NCBI GenBank assembly: GCA_019415985.1 | Contig: DXYE01000071.1 | Location: 3,386 to 10,000 of the forward strand | DNA: 6,615 nt | Direction: 5' to 3' | Origin: Clostridiales bacterium | Lineage (GTDB): Bacteria > Bacillota > Clostridia > Oscillospirales > CAG-272 | Shown here: piece by piece, positions 1-5,786 of the stretch | Numbering within the stretch: position 1 is the stretch's first letter | Layout: every line of letters begins with the position of its first letter | Notes under the pieces: generated by a model | What the model was told of the DNA's origin: nothing | The model's input: only the letters and a program-made list of their open reading frames with translations | The model's database searches: none | Position numbers and translations under genes: made by a program

Positions 1-2
1 CT

Positions 3-611
3 GCTTGGTATGGCATACATATGGACGATGAAATTCTGCAGGCTGTATCCGAAGCGCTTGCCAATGCTCTGATGCATGCAGATTATTTCGCGTCCGCCGG
101 CGTTAGAATGGAGATGACGCCTGAGGCCGTTCGGATCACAAATCCGGGTGGGATGCGTATTTGCGGTGAAGACGCCTTTCAAGACGGTCTCTCCGACCCC
201 CGCAATATGACATTGATTCATTTGTTTCATTTAATTCAGGTAGGAAATCGAAGTGGAAGCGGATTGCGTAAAATTCGATCTGCTTGGAAACGTCATGGCT
301 GGAGGGTTCCAGAGCTGAGAGAAAGCTTCGGACCGGATAAAACCATCCTATTGCTGCCGTTTTCCGTTGAAGAACGGAATGGGGGTTCGGAGGAGAATCC
401 GTATAGGGAAAGGGAAGAGTATGAAAGAAAAAAATTGGCCGTACTCGAATATCTGACATTTTATGTTACGGGAACGGTGGAAGAGTTGGCTAAGGCTTTC
501 GGAATCAGCAAATTCGCTGTTGAAAAAGTTCTTTCTGCCATGAAGGAAGAAGGTATAATCGAGAAGTCTGTACCGGAGGCAGGAAAAACCGCGTATCAAT
601 TAACGTCCTGA
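3..611 (+). CDS. RecG-C-terminal-like / AlbA_2-family ATP-binding regulator, 5'-truncated by window edge
   Basis: This is the C-terminal part of a protein of the HATPase_c_4 / AlbA_2 group (often annotated 'putative ATP-dependent DNA helicase RecG C-terminal' or 'ATP-binding protein'), whose members are thought to be DNA-binding regulators rather than helicases. Counting from the ATG at 21, visible motifs are an N-box EALANALMHADY (residues 11-22), ITNPGGM (39-45), SDPRN (58-62) and GSGLRKI (79-85). These are the expected order of a GHKL-like ATP-binding fold. A winged helix-turn-helix follows at about 152-182 (VEELAKAFGISKFAVEKVLSAM). The frame stays open to the left edge and the N-box lies too close to the ATG at 21 for a complete domain, so that ATG is probably internal and the AlbA_2 domain lies upstream. 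The usual HRDY of the N-box reads HADY here. It is followed by a long non-coding gap, so it is probably not in the phosphate operon. Family assignment is fairly sure; target and ligand are unknown. Confidence 0.75.
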   Translation, partial: AWYGIHMDDEILQAVSEALANALMHADYFASAGVRMEMTPEAVRITNPGGMRICGEDAFQDGLSDPRNMTLIHLFHLIQVGNRSGSGLRKIRSAWKRHGWRVPELRESFGPDKTILLLPFSVEERNGGSEENPYREREEYERKKLAVLEYLTFYVTGTVEELAKAFGISKFAVEKVLSAMKEEGIIEKSVPEAGKTAYQLTS

Positions 612-678
612 AGTTTGGAAGGGGCCACCGAACGGATGACCACGTTTGGAATTTATGAGAGTATGATCAATGTTATTG

Positions 679-693
679 GCGTTTAATCAACGC
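679..693 (+). terminator. Weak stem-loop, possible terminator of the upstream gene
   Basis: GCGTT (679-683) and AACGC (689-693) can pair around a 5-nt loop, followed by a T-rich run (697-706, broken by A). The stem is only 5 bp and lies about 68 nt after the stop codon at 611. A weak intrinsic terminator is possible. The loop also overlaps a TTAATC hexamer in phase with the Pho boxes downstream, so this may instead be part of the operator. Confidence 0.25.
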
Positions 694-704
694 GGATTTT
701 ATAT

Positions 705-759
705 TTAACATACATTTAACATAAAACGGATAATCGATTTAACATTTAACGTTTACACT
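705..759 (+). promoter_or_regulatory. Putative PhoP/PhoB-type (Pho box) promoter of the Na/Pi transporter
   Basis: TTAACA occurs at 705-710 and 716-721, an 11-bp repeat (6-bp box plus 5-bp spacer), and again at 739-744. Such TTAACA-like direct repeats with 11-bp period are the known PhoP-binding pattern in Bacillus. A weaker box, TTAATC at 683-688, is two periods upstream and in phase. TACACT at 754-759 fits a -10 element, 9 nt after the third box, with no good -35, as expected for an activator-dependent promoter. The inferred transcription start is near 766. The same layout recurs before pstS. Boxes and spacing are seen directly; regulator identity is inferred. Confidence 0.65.
738..758 (+). 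repeat. Three tandem TTTAACA-like heptamers
   Basis: TTTAACA (738-744), TTTAACG (745-751) and TTTACAC (752-758) lie head to tail with 7-bp period, directly over the predicted promoter core. With the two copies at 704-710 and 715-721, five such heptamers fall within 55 bases. The first is the third Pho box; the other two are off the 11-bp phase, and the last overlaps the -10 candidate. Confidence 0.5.
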
Positions 760-861
760 AAAAATGTCGGTTTCTGTCTGCAAAGATTAAAATCGGCTTC
801 ATGTTAAATAAATATTTGAGCTCTGTTAAATCTTCTCCGTCTTACACGGAAAGGATAACGG

Positions 862-903
862 AAAGGAGCGGGATACGGGTTCCATGCGAACAAGCGGTAT
901 CCC
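862..903 (+). promoter_or_regulatory. Shine-Dalgarno plus hairpin ahead of the transporter start
   Basis: AAAGGAG at 862-868 is the only strong ribosome binding site in this leader, but it is 46 nt from the ATG at 915 favoured by homology. Between them, GGGATAC (870-876) pairs perfectly with GTATCCC (897-903), and inside that loop GTTC (879-882) pairs with GAAC (888-891) around a 5-nt CATGC loop. If the 34-nt hairpin folds, the apparent Shine-Dalgarno-to-ATG gap falls to 12 nt. The out-of-frame ATG at 884 would then sit in the apical loop. The sequences are seen directly; the role in initiation is inferred. Confidence 0.45.
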
Positions 904-914
904 TGTATTTTTGT

Positions 915-2666
915 ATGGATATATTTTCCGTGATCACTTTACTCGGCGGTCTGGCATTTTTTTTGTATGGCATGCATGTTATGTCGACAGGTTTAGAAAA
1001 AATGGCGGGCGGAAAATTAGAGAGAATATTGAAACGGATGACATCAAGTCCGCTGAAAAGTTTATTGTTAGGTGCCGGAATCACCATTGCGATACAGTCG
1101 TCGTCAGCTATGACGGTCATGCTTGTCGGTTTGGTGAATTCCGGCATTATGCAGTTGGAACAGACAGTCGGAGTCATCATGGGCTCCAACATAGGGACAA
1201 CCCTGACAGCGTGGATCCTGAGTCTTGCGGGAATAGAAAGCGAAAATGTATGGCTCAAGCTGTTGAAACCTGAGAACTTTGCACCAATCATCGCTCTGGT
1301 CGGTATCATACTTTTGATGGCTGCAAAGGAAAAGCGAAAAAAGGATATCGGTGTGATATGCATCGGCTTTTCCATACTTATGTATGGTATGGAGCTTATG
1401 AGCGGGGCGGTCAGTCCCATAGCTGAAATTCCTGAATTCCAGCATCTGCTGACAGCATTTAAAAATCCACTGCTCGGTGTTTTAGTCGGCGCTGTGTTTA
1501 CAGGTGTGATTCAAAGCTCGGCTGCTTCCGTAGGCATTCTTCAGGCGCTGTCTATGACCGGCAGTATTACCTGCAGCATGGCGTTTCCCGTTATCATGGG
1601 GCAGAATATCGGTACATGCGTAACCGCCTTGCTTTCCAGCTTCGGCGTGAATAAAAATGCCAAACGCGTTGCCGCGATTCACATGTCCTTTAACCTGTTG
1701 GGAACCATACTCTGTTTGGCTGTATTTTATGGATTAAATGCTATATTCCATTTTCCGTTTATGGAGATGGCAATCAATCCGCTCGGGATTGCAGCGGCGC
1801 ACAGTATCTTTAACATCGTGACGACGGCGGTGCTTTTGCCGTTCTCCCGGTTGCTGGTCAAACTGGCAAATATTGTAATTCGTGACAACGCTGAAAAAGA
1901 ATCCTATACCTTTCTCGACGAACGCCTGCTGAACACGCCCTCCTTTGCTATTTCCGAATGCAACAATATGACTGTAAAAATGGCCGAGATTTCTCGCAAT
2001 ACCATTTTGCAAGCCATTCGACTGACTGGAAATTATCAGGAAAAAGATGCGCAAAAGGTTCTCGAAAATGAGGATAGGCTGGACCTGTTTGAGGACAAGC
2101 TTGGAACGTATCTTGTAAAGTTGTCCAGTAAAGCGCTTTCTGACAGCGACAGTAAGCAGATCTCAAAAATGCTGCACACAATCGGAGACTTCGAGCGTTT
2201 GGGTGACCACGCTGTCAACATTCTGAATGTTGCGCAGGAGATACACGAGAAAAGACTTTCGTTTTCGGATGAAGCCAAAAAGGATTTACATCAGCTTATG
2301 CCGGCTCTGCAGGAAATACTTGAGCTGACCATGACAGCATTTGAATCGAACGATATCCCGCTGGCAACGCATGTTGAACCGCTGGAACAGGTCATAGATT
2401 GCTTAATTGCAGAAATCAAACGGAACCATATCGAGCGCCTGCAATCCGGTAAATGTACCATAGAAATGGGATTCGTATTATCTGATCTTCTGACAAATTT
2501 TGAGCGGGTATCGGATCATTGCTCAAATATTGCGGTAGCAATGATAGAGGTGGATAGAAACAGTTTCGGGACGCATGAGTATCTGAGCAGTGTAAAATCG
2601 ATGAATAACGAGCTGTTCAACGCCTGTTTTTCCGACTATTGTGAAAAATATGGCGTTGAGCGGTGA
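915..2666 (+). CDS. Na+/phosphate cotransporter with C-terminal PhoU-like domain
   Basis: Membrane protein of the NptA/YjbB-like Na/Pi-cotransporter family, expected to move inorganic phosphate across the membrane coupled to Na+. From the ATG at 915 it is 583 residues. The N-terminal half is membrane-spanning and contains the two inverted-repeat signatures of the family: QSSSA (61-65) with GSNIGTT (90-96), and QSSAA (200-204) with GQNIGTC (229-235). From about residue 340 it is cytoplasmic and helical with two PhoU motifs, DFERLGDH (425-432) and NFERVSDH (528-535), the E/D-rich metal-binding helices of PhoU. The reading frame is open back to an ATG at 801, but that start has no ribosome binding site, and the extra 38 residues do not resemble the family, which typically begins MDIFSVxxLLGGLAxFLYGM as here. 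The ATG at 915 has no close Shine-Dalgarno either; see the hairpin feature. A Pho-type promoter lies upstream. Function confidence is high; the exact start is less certain. Confidence 0.9.
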   Translation: MDIFSVITLLGGLAFFLYGMHVMSTGLEKMAGGKLERILKRMTSSPLKSLLLGAGITIAIQSSSAMTVMLVGLVNSGIMQLEQTVGVIMGSNIGTTLTAWILSLAGIESENVWLKLLKPENFAPIIALVGIILLMAAKEKRKKDIGVICIGFSILMYGMELMSGAVSPIAEIPEFQHLLTAFKNPLLGVLVGAVFTGVIQSSAASVGILQALSMTGSITCSMAFPVIMGQNIGTCVTALLSSFGVNKNAKRVAAIHMSFNLLGTILCLAVFYGLNAIFHFPFMEMAINPLGIAAAHSIFNIVTTAVLLPFSRLLVKLANIVIRDNAEKESYTFLDERLLNTPSFAISECNNMTVKMAEISRNTILQAIRLTGNYQEKDAQKVLENEDRLDLFEDKLGTYLVKLSSKALSDSDSKQISKMLHTIGDFERLGDHAVNILNVAQEIHEKRLSFSDEAKKDLHQLMPALQEILELTMTAFESNDIPLATHVEPLEQVIDCLIAEIKRNHIERLQSGKCTIEMGFVLSDLLTNFERVSDHCSNIAVAMIEVDRNSFGTHEYLSSVKSMNNELFNACFSDYCEKYGVER

Positions 2667-2777
2667 ATTCAGGGCAAATTCAATAGGATAAAAAAATAGA
2701 ATAATATGATTACTGATGTCCAAGCACAGAGAACAGACGCAGTGGTCATGCAGACATATTTTTCATCTTTTATGATT

Positions 2778-2832
2778 TTTACGCAGATTTAACAACGATG
2801 AGGTAATGATTTTTACACAAGATGATTATACT
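2778..2832 (+). promoter_or_regulatory. Putative PhoP/PhoB-type promoter of the pst operon
   Basis: TTTACG (2778-2783) and TTAACA (2789-2794) are 11 bp apart, TTTACA (2812-2817) is 23 bp further on, and TATACT (2827-2832) is a good -10 element 9 nt later. There is no -35 match at the usual distance. The inferred start near 2839 would put the boxes at about -25, -48 and -59, within the region bound by PhoP in known Bacillus promoters. Every interval (11, 23, 15) equals that of the promoter at 705-759. The rest of the gap, 2667-2777, shows no convincing terminator. Confidence 0.7.
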
Positions 2833-2868
2833 ACTATCGTACCTTACATAAAGTGAAAACGAGTTGCT

Positions 2869-2875
2869 AAAGGAG
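2869..2875 (+). promoter_or_regulatory. Ribosome binding site that fixes the pstS start
   Basis: AAAGGAG lies 9 nt before the ATG at 2885. The reading frame also contains an upstream TTG at 2864, but the Shine-Dalgarno lies inside that extension, and only the ATG start gives a proper lipoprotein signal (Met-Lys-Arg, then hydrophobic). Confidence 0.85.
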
Positions 2876-2884
2876 ATTAACAAG

Positions 2885-3706
2885 ATGAAAAGATGGATAG
2901 CTTTAGGATTATCAACCGTAATAGCGGCAACGTTTTTTGTTGGCTGCGGACAGAAAACAGATGAAATTTCTGTTATAACGCGTGAAGACGGATCGGGAAC
3001 ACGCGGTGCGTTTGTCGAACTCTTTGGTATTGATGAGATCATGAATACAGCAGAAACCACACAATCCACCTCTGTAATGCTCACGACAGTCAATGGCGAC
3101 GAACAGGCTATCGGATATGTATCTCTCGGCGTTCTGAACGACGATGTCAAAGCGATTAAAGTTGACGGTACAGAGGCAACTTTGGAAAATGTAAAAAATG
3201 GATCCTATAAAATTTCCAGACCGTTCAATATTGCTACGAAAGAAGATATCAGCGAGGTTGCACAGGATTTCATCGACTTTATCATGAGCGCTGAAGGACA
3301 GGCGGTCGTAGAAGAGGAAGGCTATATAAGCGAAGGCAACTCGGGTAGCTACAGCGGCAGCAAGCCAGAGGGAACCATTAAAGTGGCAGGCTCTTCATCT
3401 GTTACGCCCTTAATGGAAAAATTAAAGGAAGCCTATCTAGAAATTAACACCTCTGCAAAAATAGAAGTGCAGCAAAGCGATTCGTCAAACGGTATGACCT
3501 CTACGATCGAAGGACTGTGCGATATTGGAATGGCATCTCGTGATCTGAAAGATAGTGAAACCTCCCAGGGATTAAAGGCAACAGCCATTGCAATCGATGG
3601 CATCGCCGTGATTGTCAACAAGGAAAATACAGTAGATTCCCTGACGAGCGAACAGATTAAATCCATATACACAGGTGAAATTACAAAATGGTCTGAAATA
3701 GAGTAA
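2885..3706 (+). CDS. pstS: Phosphate-binding lipoprotein PstS, circularly permuted
   Basis: Extracytoplasmic phosphate receptor of the Pst ABC transporter, 273 residues. Residues 1-21 are a lipoprotein signal with lipobox FVGC (Cys21), so it should be lipid-anchored outside the membrane. The order of the binding fold is unusual. Residues 28-148 match the half normally C-terminal: TREDGSGTRGAF (32-43, phosphate loop corresponding to Arg135/Ser139-Thr141 of E. coli PstS), AIGYVSLG (75-82), the KVDG...ENVKNGSYKISRPF region (92-114), and FIDFIMSAEGQ...EEEGYI (129-148). Residues 149-163 are a Gly/Ser-rich linker. Residues 164-273 match the half normally N-terminal: GSSSVTP (169-175), QQSDSSNGM (196-204), CDIGMASRDLKDSE (212-225), DGIAVIVN (238-245), and LTSEQIKSIYTGEITKWSEIE at the end. 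All expected ligand-binding elements are present once, so it is probably functional. It is first gene of the pst operon, behind a Pho-type promoter. That it is PstS is nearly sure; the permutation is read directly from motif order. Confidence 0.93.
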   Translation: MKRWIALGLSTVIAATFFVGCGQKTDEISVITREDGSGTRGAFVELFGIDEIMNTAETTQSTSVMLTTVNGDEQAIGYVSLGVLNDDVKAIKVDGTEATLENVKNGSYKISRPFNIATKEDISEVAQDFIDFIMSAEGQAVVEEEGYISEGNSGSYSGSKPEGTIKVAGSSSVTPLMEKLKEAYLEINTSAKIEVQQSDSSNGMTSTIEGLCDIGMASRDLKDSETSQGLKATAIAIDGIAVIVNKENTVDSLTSEQIKSIYTGEITKWSEIE

Positions 3707-3770
3707 TTGATGCCCTGTTGAGAGCAAAAACATTAAACATTATATATTGCATATCTTGCCGCGCGGACAT

Positions 3771-3821
3771 GCTCCGGTATCTGAAGCCGGAGCTGTCTGT
3801 CGGTTTTCAATAGGAGACAGC
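3771..3821 (+). other. Two adjoining RNA hairpins between pstS and pstC
   Basis: GCTCCGG (3771-3777) pairs with CCGGAGC (3787-3793) around a 9-nt loop. GCTGTCT (3792-3798) pairs with AGACAGC (3815-3821) around a 16-nt loop. The stems share the GC at 3792-3793, so both cannot form completely at once. No T-run follows, so this is not a classical intrinsic terminator. In a 207-nt gap between receptor and permease genes, a role in mRNA processing, stability or partial attenuation is the natural inference: receptors are usually needed in excess of the membrane components. The rest of the gap (3707-3770, 3822-3897) shows no gene. Confidence 0.5.
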
Positions 3822-3913
3822 AAAGGCTTTGACAAGCATCAAGATATAAGAAAAGCAATACCGAACGGCAGACGGCCGCACGGATGACCTTATAATGAGG
3901 AAGGCTGAAACAT

Positions 3914-4765
3914 ATGAAGGAATTCAAGGAAATTCTGATGAAGATCGCCTGCCTGGCGGCGGCCTGTATTTCAATTATTGCAGTAGCGCTGATTTGTATT
4001 TTCCTGTTTGCCAATGGGTTGCCGGCAATTGGTAAAATCGGCGTTTTTTCCTTTTTATTCGGAGATAAGTGGCTCCCCTCAAAGGAACTGTTCGGGATAC
4101 TTCCAATGATTATTGGAAGTATATATGTAACAGCGGGTGCAATCATTGTCGGTGTCCCTACTGGGATTTTATGTGCCATCTATCTTGCAAGGTTCTGTCC
4201 TAAGGGATTGTATCGGTTTCTGAAACCGGCGATAGATCTTTTGGCCGGAATCCCATCCATAGTATACGGTTTTTTCGGTCTCGTGGTCATTGTCCCGTTG
4301 ATGCAGGATTTATTTGGAGGCAGCGGCAAAAGTATACTGACCGCTTCGATTTTGCTTGGTATAATGATTTTGCCGACGATTATCAGCGTAACGGAGGCGT
4401 CAATAAGGGCTGTTCCGGAAAGCTATTATGAGGGGGCTTTGGCTCTCGGTGCAACCCATGAGCGCAGTGTGTTTTACGCCATGCTTCCGGCTGCTAAATC
4501 CGGCATTTTGGCTGGCGTTGTACTTGGCATCGGCCGCGCGGTCGGTGAAACCATGGCCGTCGTTATGGTTGCGAAAAACTCTGAGGCCATTCCTTCTAGT
4601 CTGCTTGATGGCGTTAGAACACTGACAGCCAATATTGTACTGGAAATGGGATATGCAACAGATCTGCACAGAGAAGCGCTTATTGCAACAGGTGTTGTGC
4701 TGTTTATCTTTATCCTTATTATCAATCTCTCATTTTCACTTCTGAAACGGCGGGAAAATAAATAA
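3914..4765 (+). CDS. pstC: Phosphate ABC transporter permease PstC
   Basis: Inner-membrane permease, one half of the PstC-PstA channel through which phosphate delivered by PstS is taken up. It has 283 residues, somewhat short but within the range of clostridial PstC. The hydrophobic stretches include residues 11-34, about 60-92, 107-130, 141-160, 194-220 and 255-277, consistent with six membrane segments. Family signatures are LAGIPSIVYGFFGL (110-123) and the EAA-type cytoplasmic loop YYEGALALGATHERSVFYAM with LPAAKSGILAG (171-201), which contacts the PstB ATPase. IGRAVGETMAVVMVAKN (206-222) is also typical. The start is supported by AGGAAGG at 3898-3904, 9 nt upstream. It follows pstS after a 207-nt gap with hairpins and precedes pstA by 33 nt. 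It was called PstC rather than PstA by gene order and by the IGRAVGETMAVVMVAKN segment. Confidence 0.93.
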   Translation: MKEFKEILMKIACLAAACISIIAVALICIFLFANGLPAIGKIGVFSFLFGDKWLPSKELFGILPMIIGSIYVTAGAIIVGVPTGILCAIYLARFCPKGLYRFLKPAIDLLAGIPSIVYGFFGLVVIVPLMQDLFGGSGKSILTASILLGIMILPTIISVTEASIRAVPESYYEGALALGATHERSVFYAMLPAAKSGILAGVVLGIGRAVGETMAVVMVAKNSEAIPSSLLDGVRTLTANIVLEMGYATDLHREALIATGVVLFIFILIINLSFSLLKRRENK

Positions 4766-4798
4766 TGATATGGATACAGAGGAAGGAGGCGCCCTGAT

Positions 4799-5668
4799 AT
4801 GCAGCCGATAAACAAACAAACGCGCAAACAAAAGTGGGCGGCGTATAAACACCATCCGCAAGCTTTGATTCTCAGGATTTTGGTATCCATTGCGGCGATC
4901 ATTACCGTCGGTATATTGATCGTTTTAATTGGCTATATCCTGATTCGCGGGGTGCCGAATCTAAAACCGTCTCTGTTCGCATGGGAATACAATACGGACA
5001 ACGTATCCATGATGCCGGCAATCATAAACACCGCACTTATGACCCTGTTATCCTTGCTTCTTGCAGTACCGATCGGGGTGTTTTCGGCAATTTATCTAGT
5101 GGAGTATGCGAGAAGAGGAAACAAGTTTGTCTCCGTTGTCAGAATTACGGCAGAAACGCTGTCCGGTATACCTTCTATTGTTTATGGATTGTTTGGTTAT
5201 CTGATGTTTGCCGTTGCCTGCGGTTTTGGATATTCATTTATCGGCGGTGTACTGACTTTGGCGATAATGATTCTGCCCCTTATCATGAGAACCACAGAGG
5301 AGGCATTGAAATCCGTACCAGATTCCTATCGAGAGGGAAGCTTTAGTCTGGGAGCGGGCCGCCTTAGAACGGTATGGAAAATCGTACTGCCAGCGGCGAT
5401 TCCGGGTATTCTTTCAGGGGTCATTCTTGGCATCGGCAGAATTGTGGGTGAAACAGCGGCTCTGATTTATACGGCCGGCACAGTCGCCCAGGTGCCGGAT
5501 AACTTACTTGCATCCGGCCGAACGCTATCCATACACATGTATGCACTGCTTTCGGAAGGATTATATACCGAAGAAGCGTATGCCACGGCGGTTGTTCTGC
5601 TTGTTATGGTCATAGGCATCAACGCTTTATCTGGTGTTATCGCCCGAAGGTTTGCGGCCAAATTTTAA
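4799..5668 (+). CDS. pstA: Phosphate ABC transporter permease PstA
   Basis: Second membrane subunit of the Pst importer, 289 residues. A polar, basic N-terminus (residues 1-20, rich in K, R and Q) precedes the first membrane segment at about 22-50. Further hydrophobic segments are near 74-101, 124-141, 145-163, 202-226 and 262-282. Diagnostic motifs are AETLSGIPSIVYGLFGY (118-134), the EAA-type loop YREGSFSLGAGRLRTVWKI with VLPAAIPGILSG (177-207), and GIGRIVGETAALIYTAG (211-227), which separates PstA from PstC. The start is supported by a near-perfect AAGGAGG at 4783-4789, 9 nt upstream. It is co-directional with pstC at 33 nt and almost certainly cotranscribed. A 118-nt gap, longer than usual for this pair, separates it from pstB. 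Confidence 0.94.
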   Translation: MQPINKQTRKQKWAAYKHHPQALILRILVSIAAIITVGILIVLIGYILIRGVPNLKPSLFAWEYNTDNVSMMPAIINTALMTLLSLLLAVPIGVFSAIYLVEYARRGNKFVSVVRITAETLSGIPSIVYGLFGYLMFAVACGFGYSFIGGVLTLAIMILPLIMRTTEEALKSVPDSYREGSFSLGAGRLRTVWKIVLPAAIPGILSGVILGIGRIVGETAALIYTAGTVAQVPDNLLASGRTLSIHMYALLSEGLYTEEAYATAVVLLVMVIGINALSGVIARRFAAKF

Positions 5669-5692
5669 ACGTTACGTTAAATGATGAAAAGC

Positions 5693-5717
5693 TATACCAT
5701 ATAACATATGGAGTATA
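5693..5717 (+). repeat. AT-rich inverted repeat between pstA and pstB
   Basis: CCATAT (5697-5702) and ATATGG (5706-5711) are perfectly complementary around AAC, and TATA (5693-5696) can pair with TATA (5714-5717) after a 2-nt bulge. It could be an RNA hairpin or an operator-like dyad. There is no T-run after it, so a terminator is unlikely. The hexamer TATAAC at 5700-5705 resembles a -10 element, but no convincing -35 is seen. Confidence 0.35.
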
Positions 5718-5786
5718 ACGTGCCCGAATAAAACGTTTATGGGGCTCAAAAATATACAAACAGCGGAAAGCGGGGATCCATGTAAA

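Noticed and set aside
842..1445. Open frames on the minus strand (192 and 113 codons) and a + frame at 884-1273
   Set aside because: They lie inside the Na/Pi transporter, whose frame has clear family motifs throughout. The alternatives resemble no family and are shadows. The ATG at 884 is discussed only because of its place in the hairpin loop.
2660..2683. GAATT...AATTC stem after the transporter as a terminator
   Set aside because: It is a 5-bp AT-rich stem overlapping the stop codon region, with A-rich rather than T-rich sequence after it.
2885..3706. PstS as a frameshifted, truncated or pseudogene copy
   Set aside because: The frame is uninterrupted, has a good ribosome binding site and lipobox, and contains every canonical segment once; only the order differs.
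3829..3896. Possible internal promoter for pstC: perfect TTGACA at 3829-3834 and perfect TATAAT at 3891-3896
   Set aside because: The two hexamers are 56 nt apart and neither has a partner at about 17 nt. TATAAG at 3845-3850 is only 10 nt after TTGACA. TATAAT also lies just before the pstC ribosome binding site, leaving no room for a usual leader.
3733..4179. Minus-strand open frame of 148 codons across the pstS-pstC gap
   Set aside because: It is mostly antisense to the pstC N-terminus, has no recognisable domain, and has no convincing ribosome binding site.
5677..5705. Promoter before pstB (TTAAAT, 17 nt, TATAAC)
   Set aside because: The -35 matches consensus at only three positions in an AT-rich stretch, so this is too weak to call.
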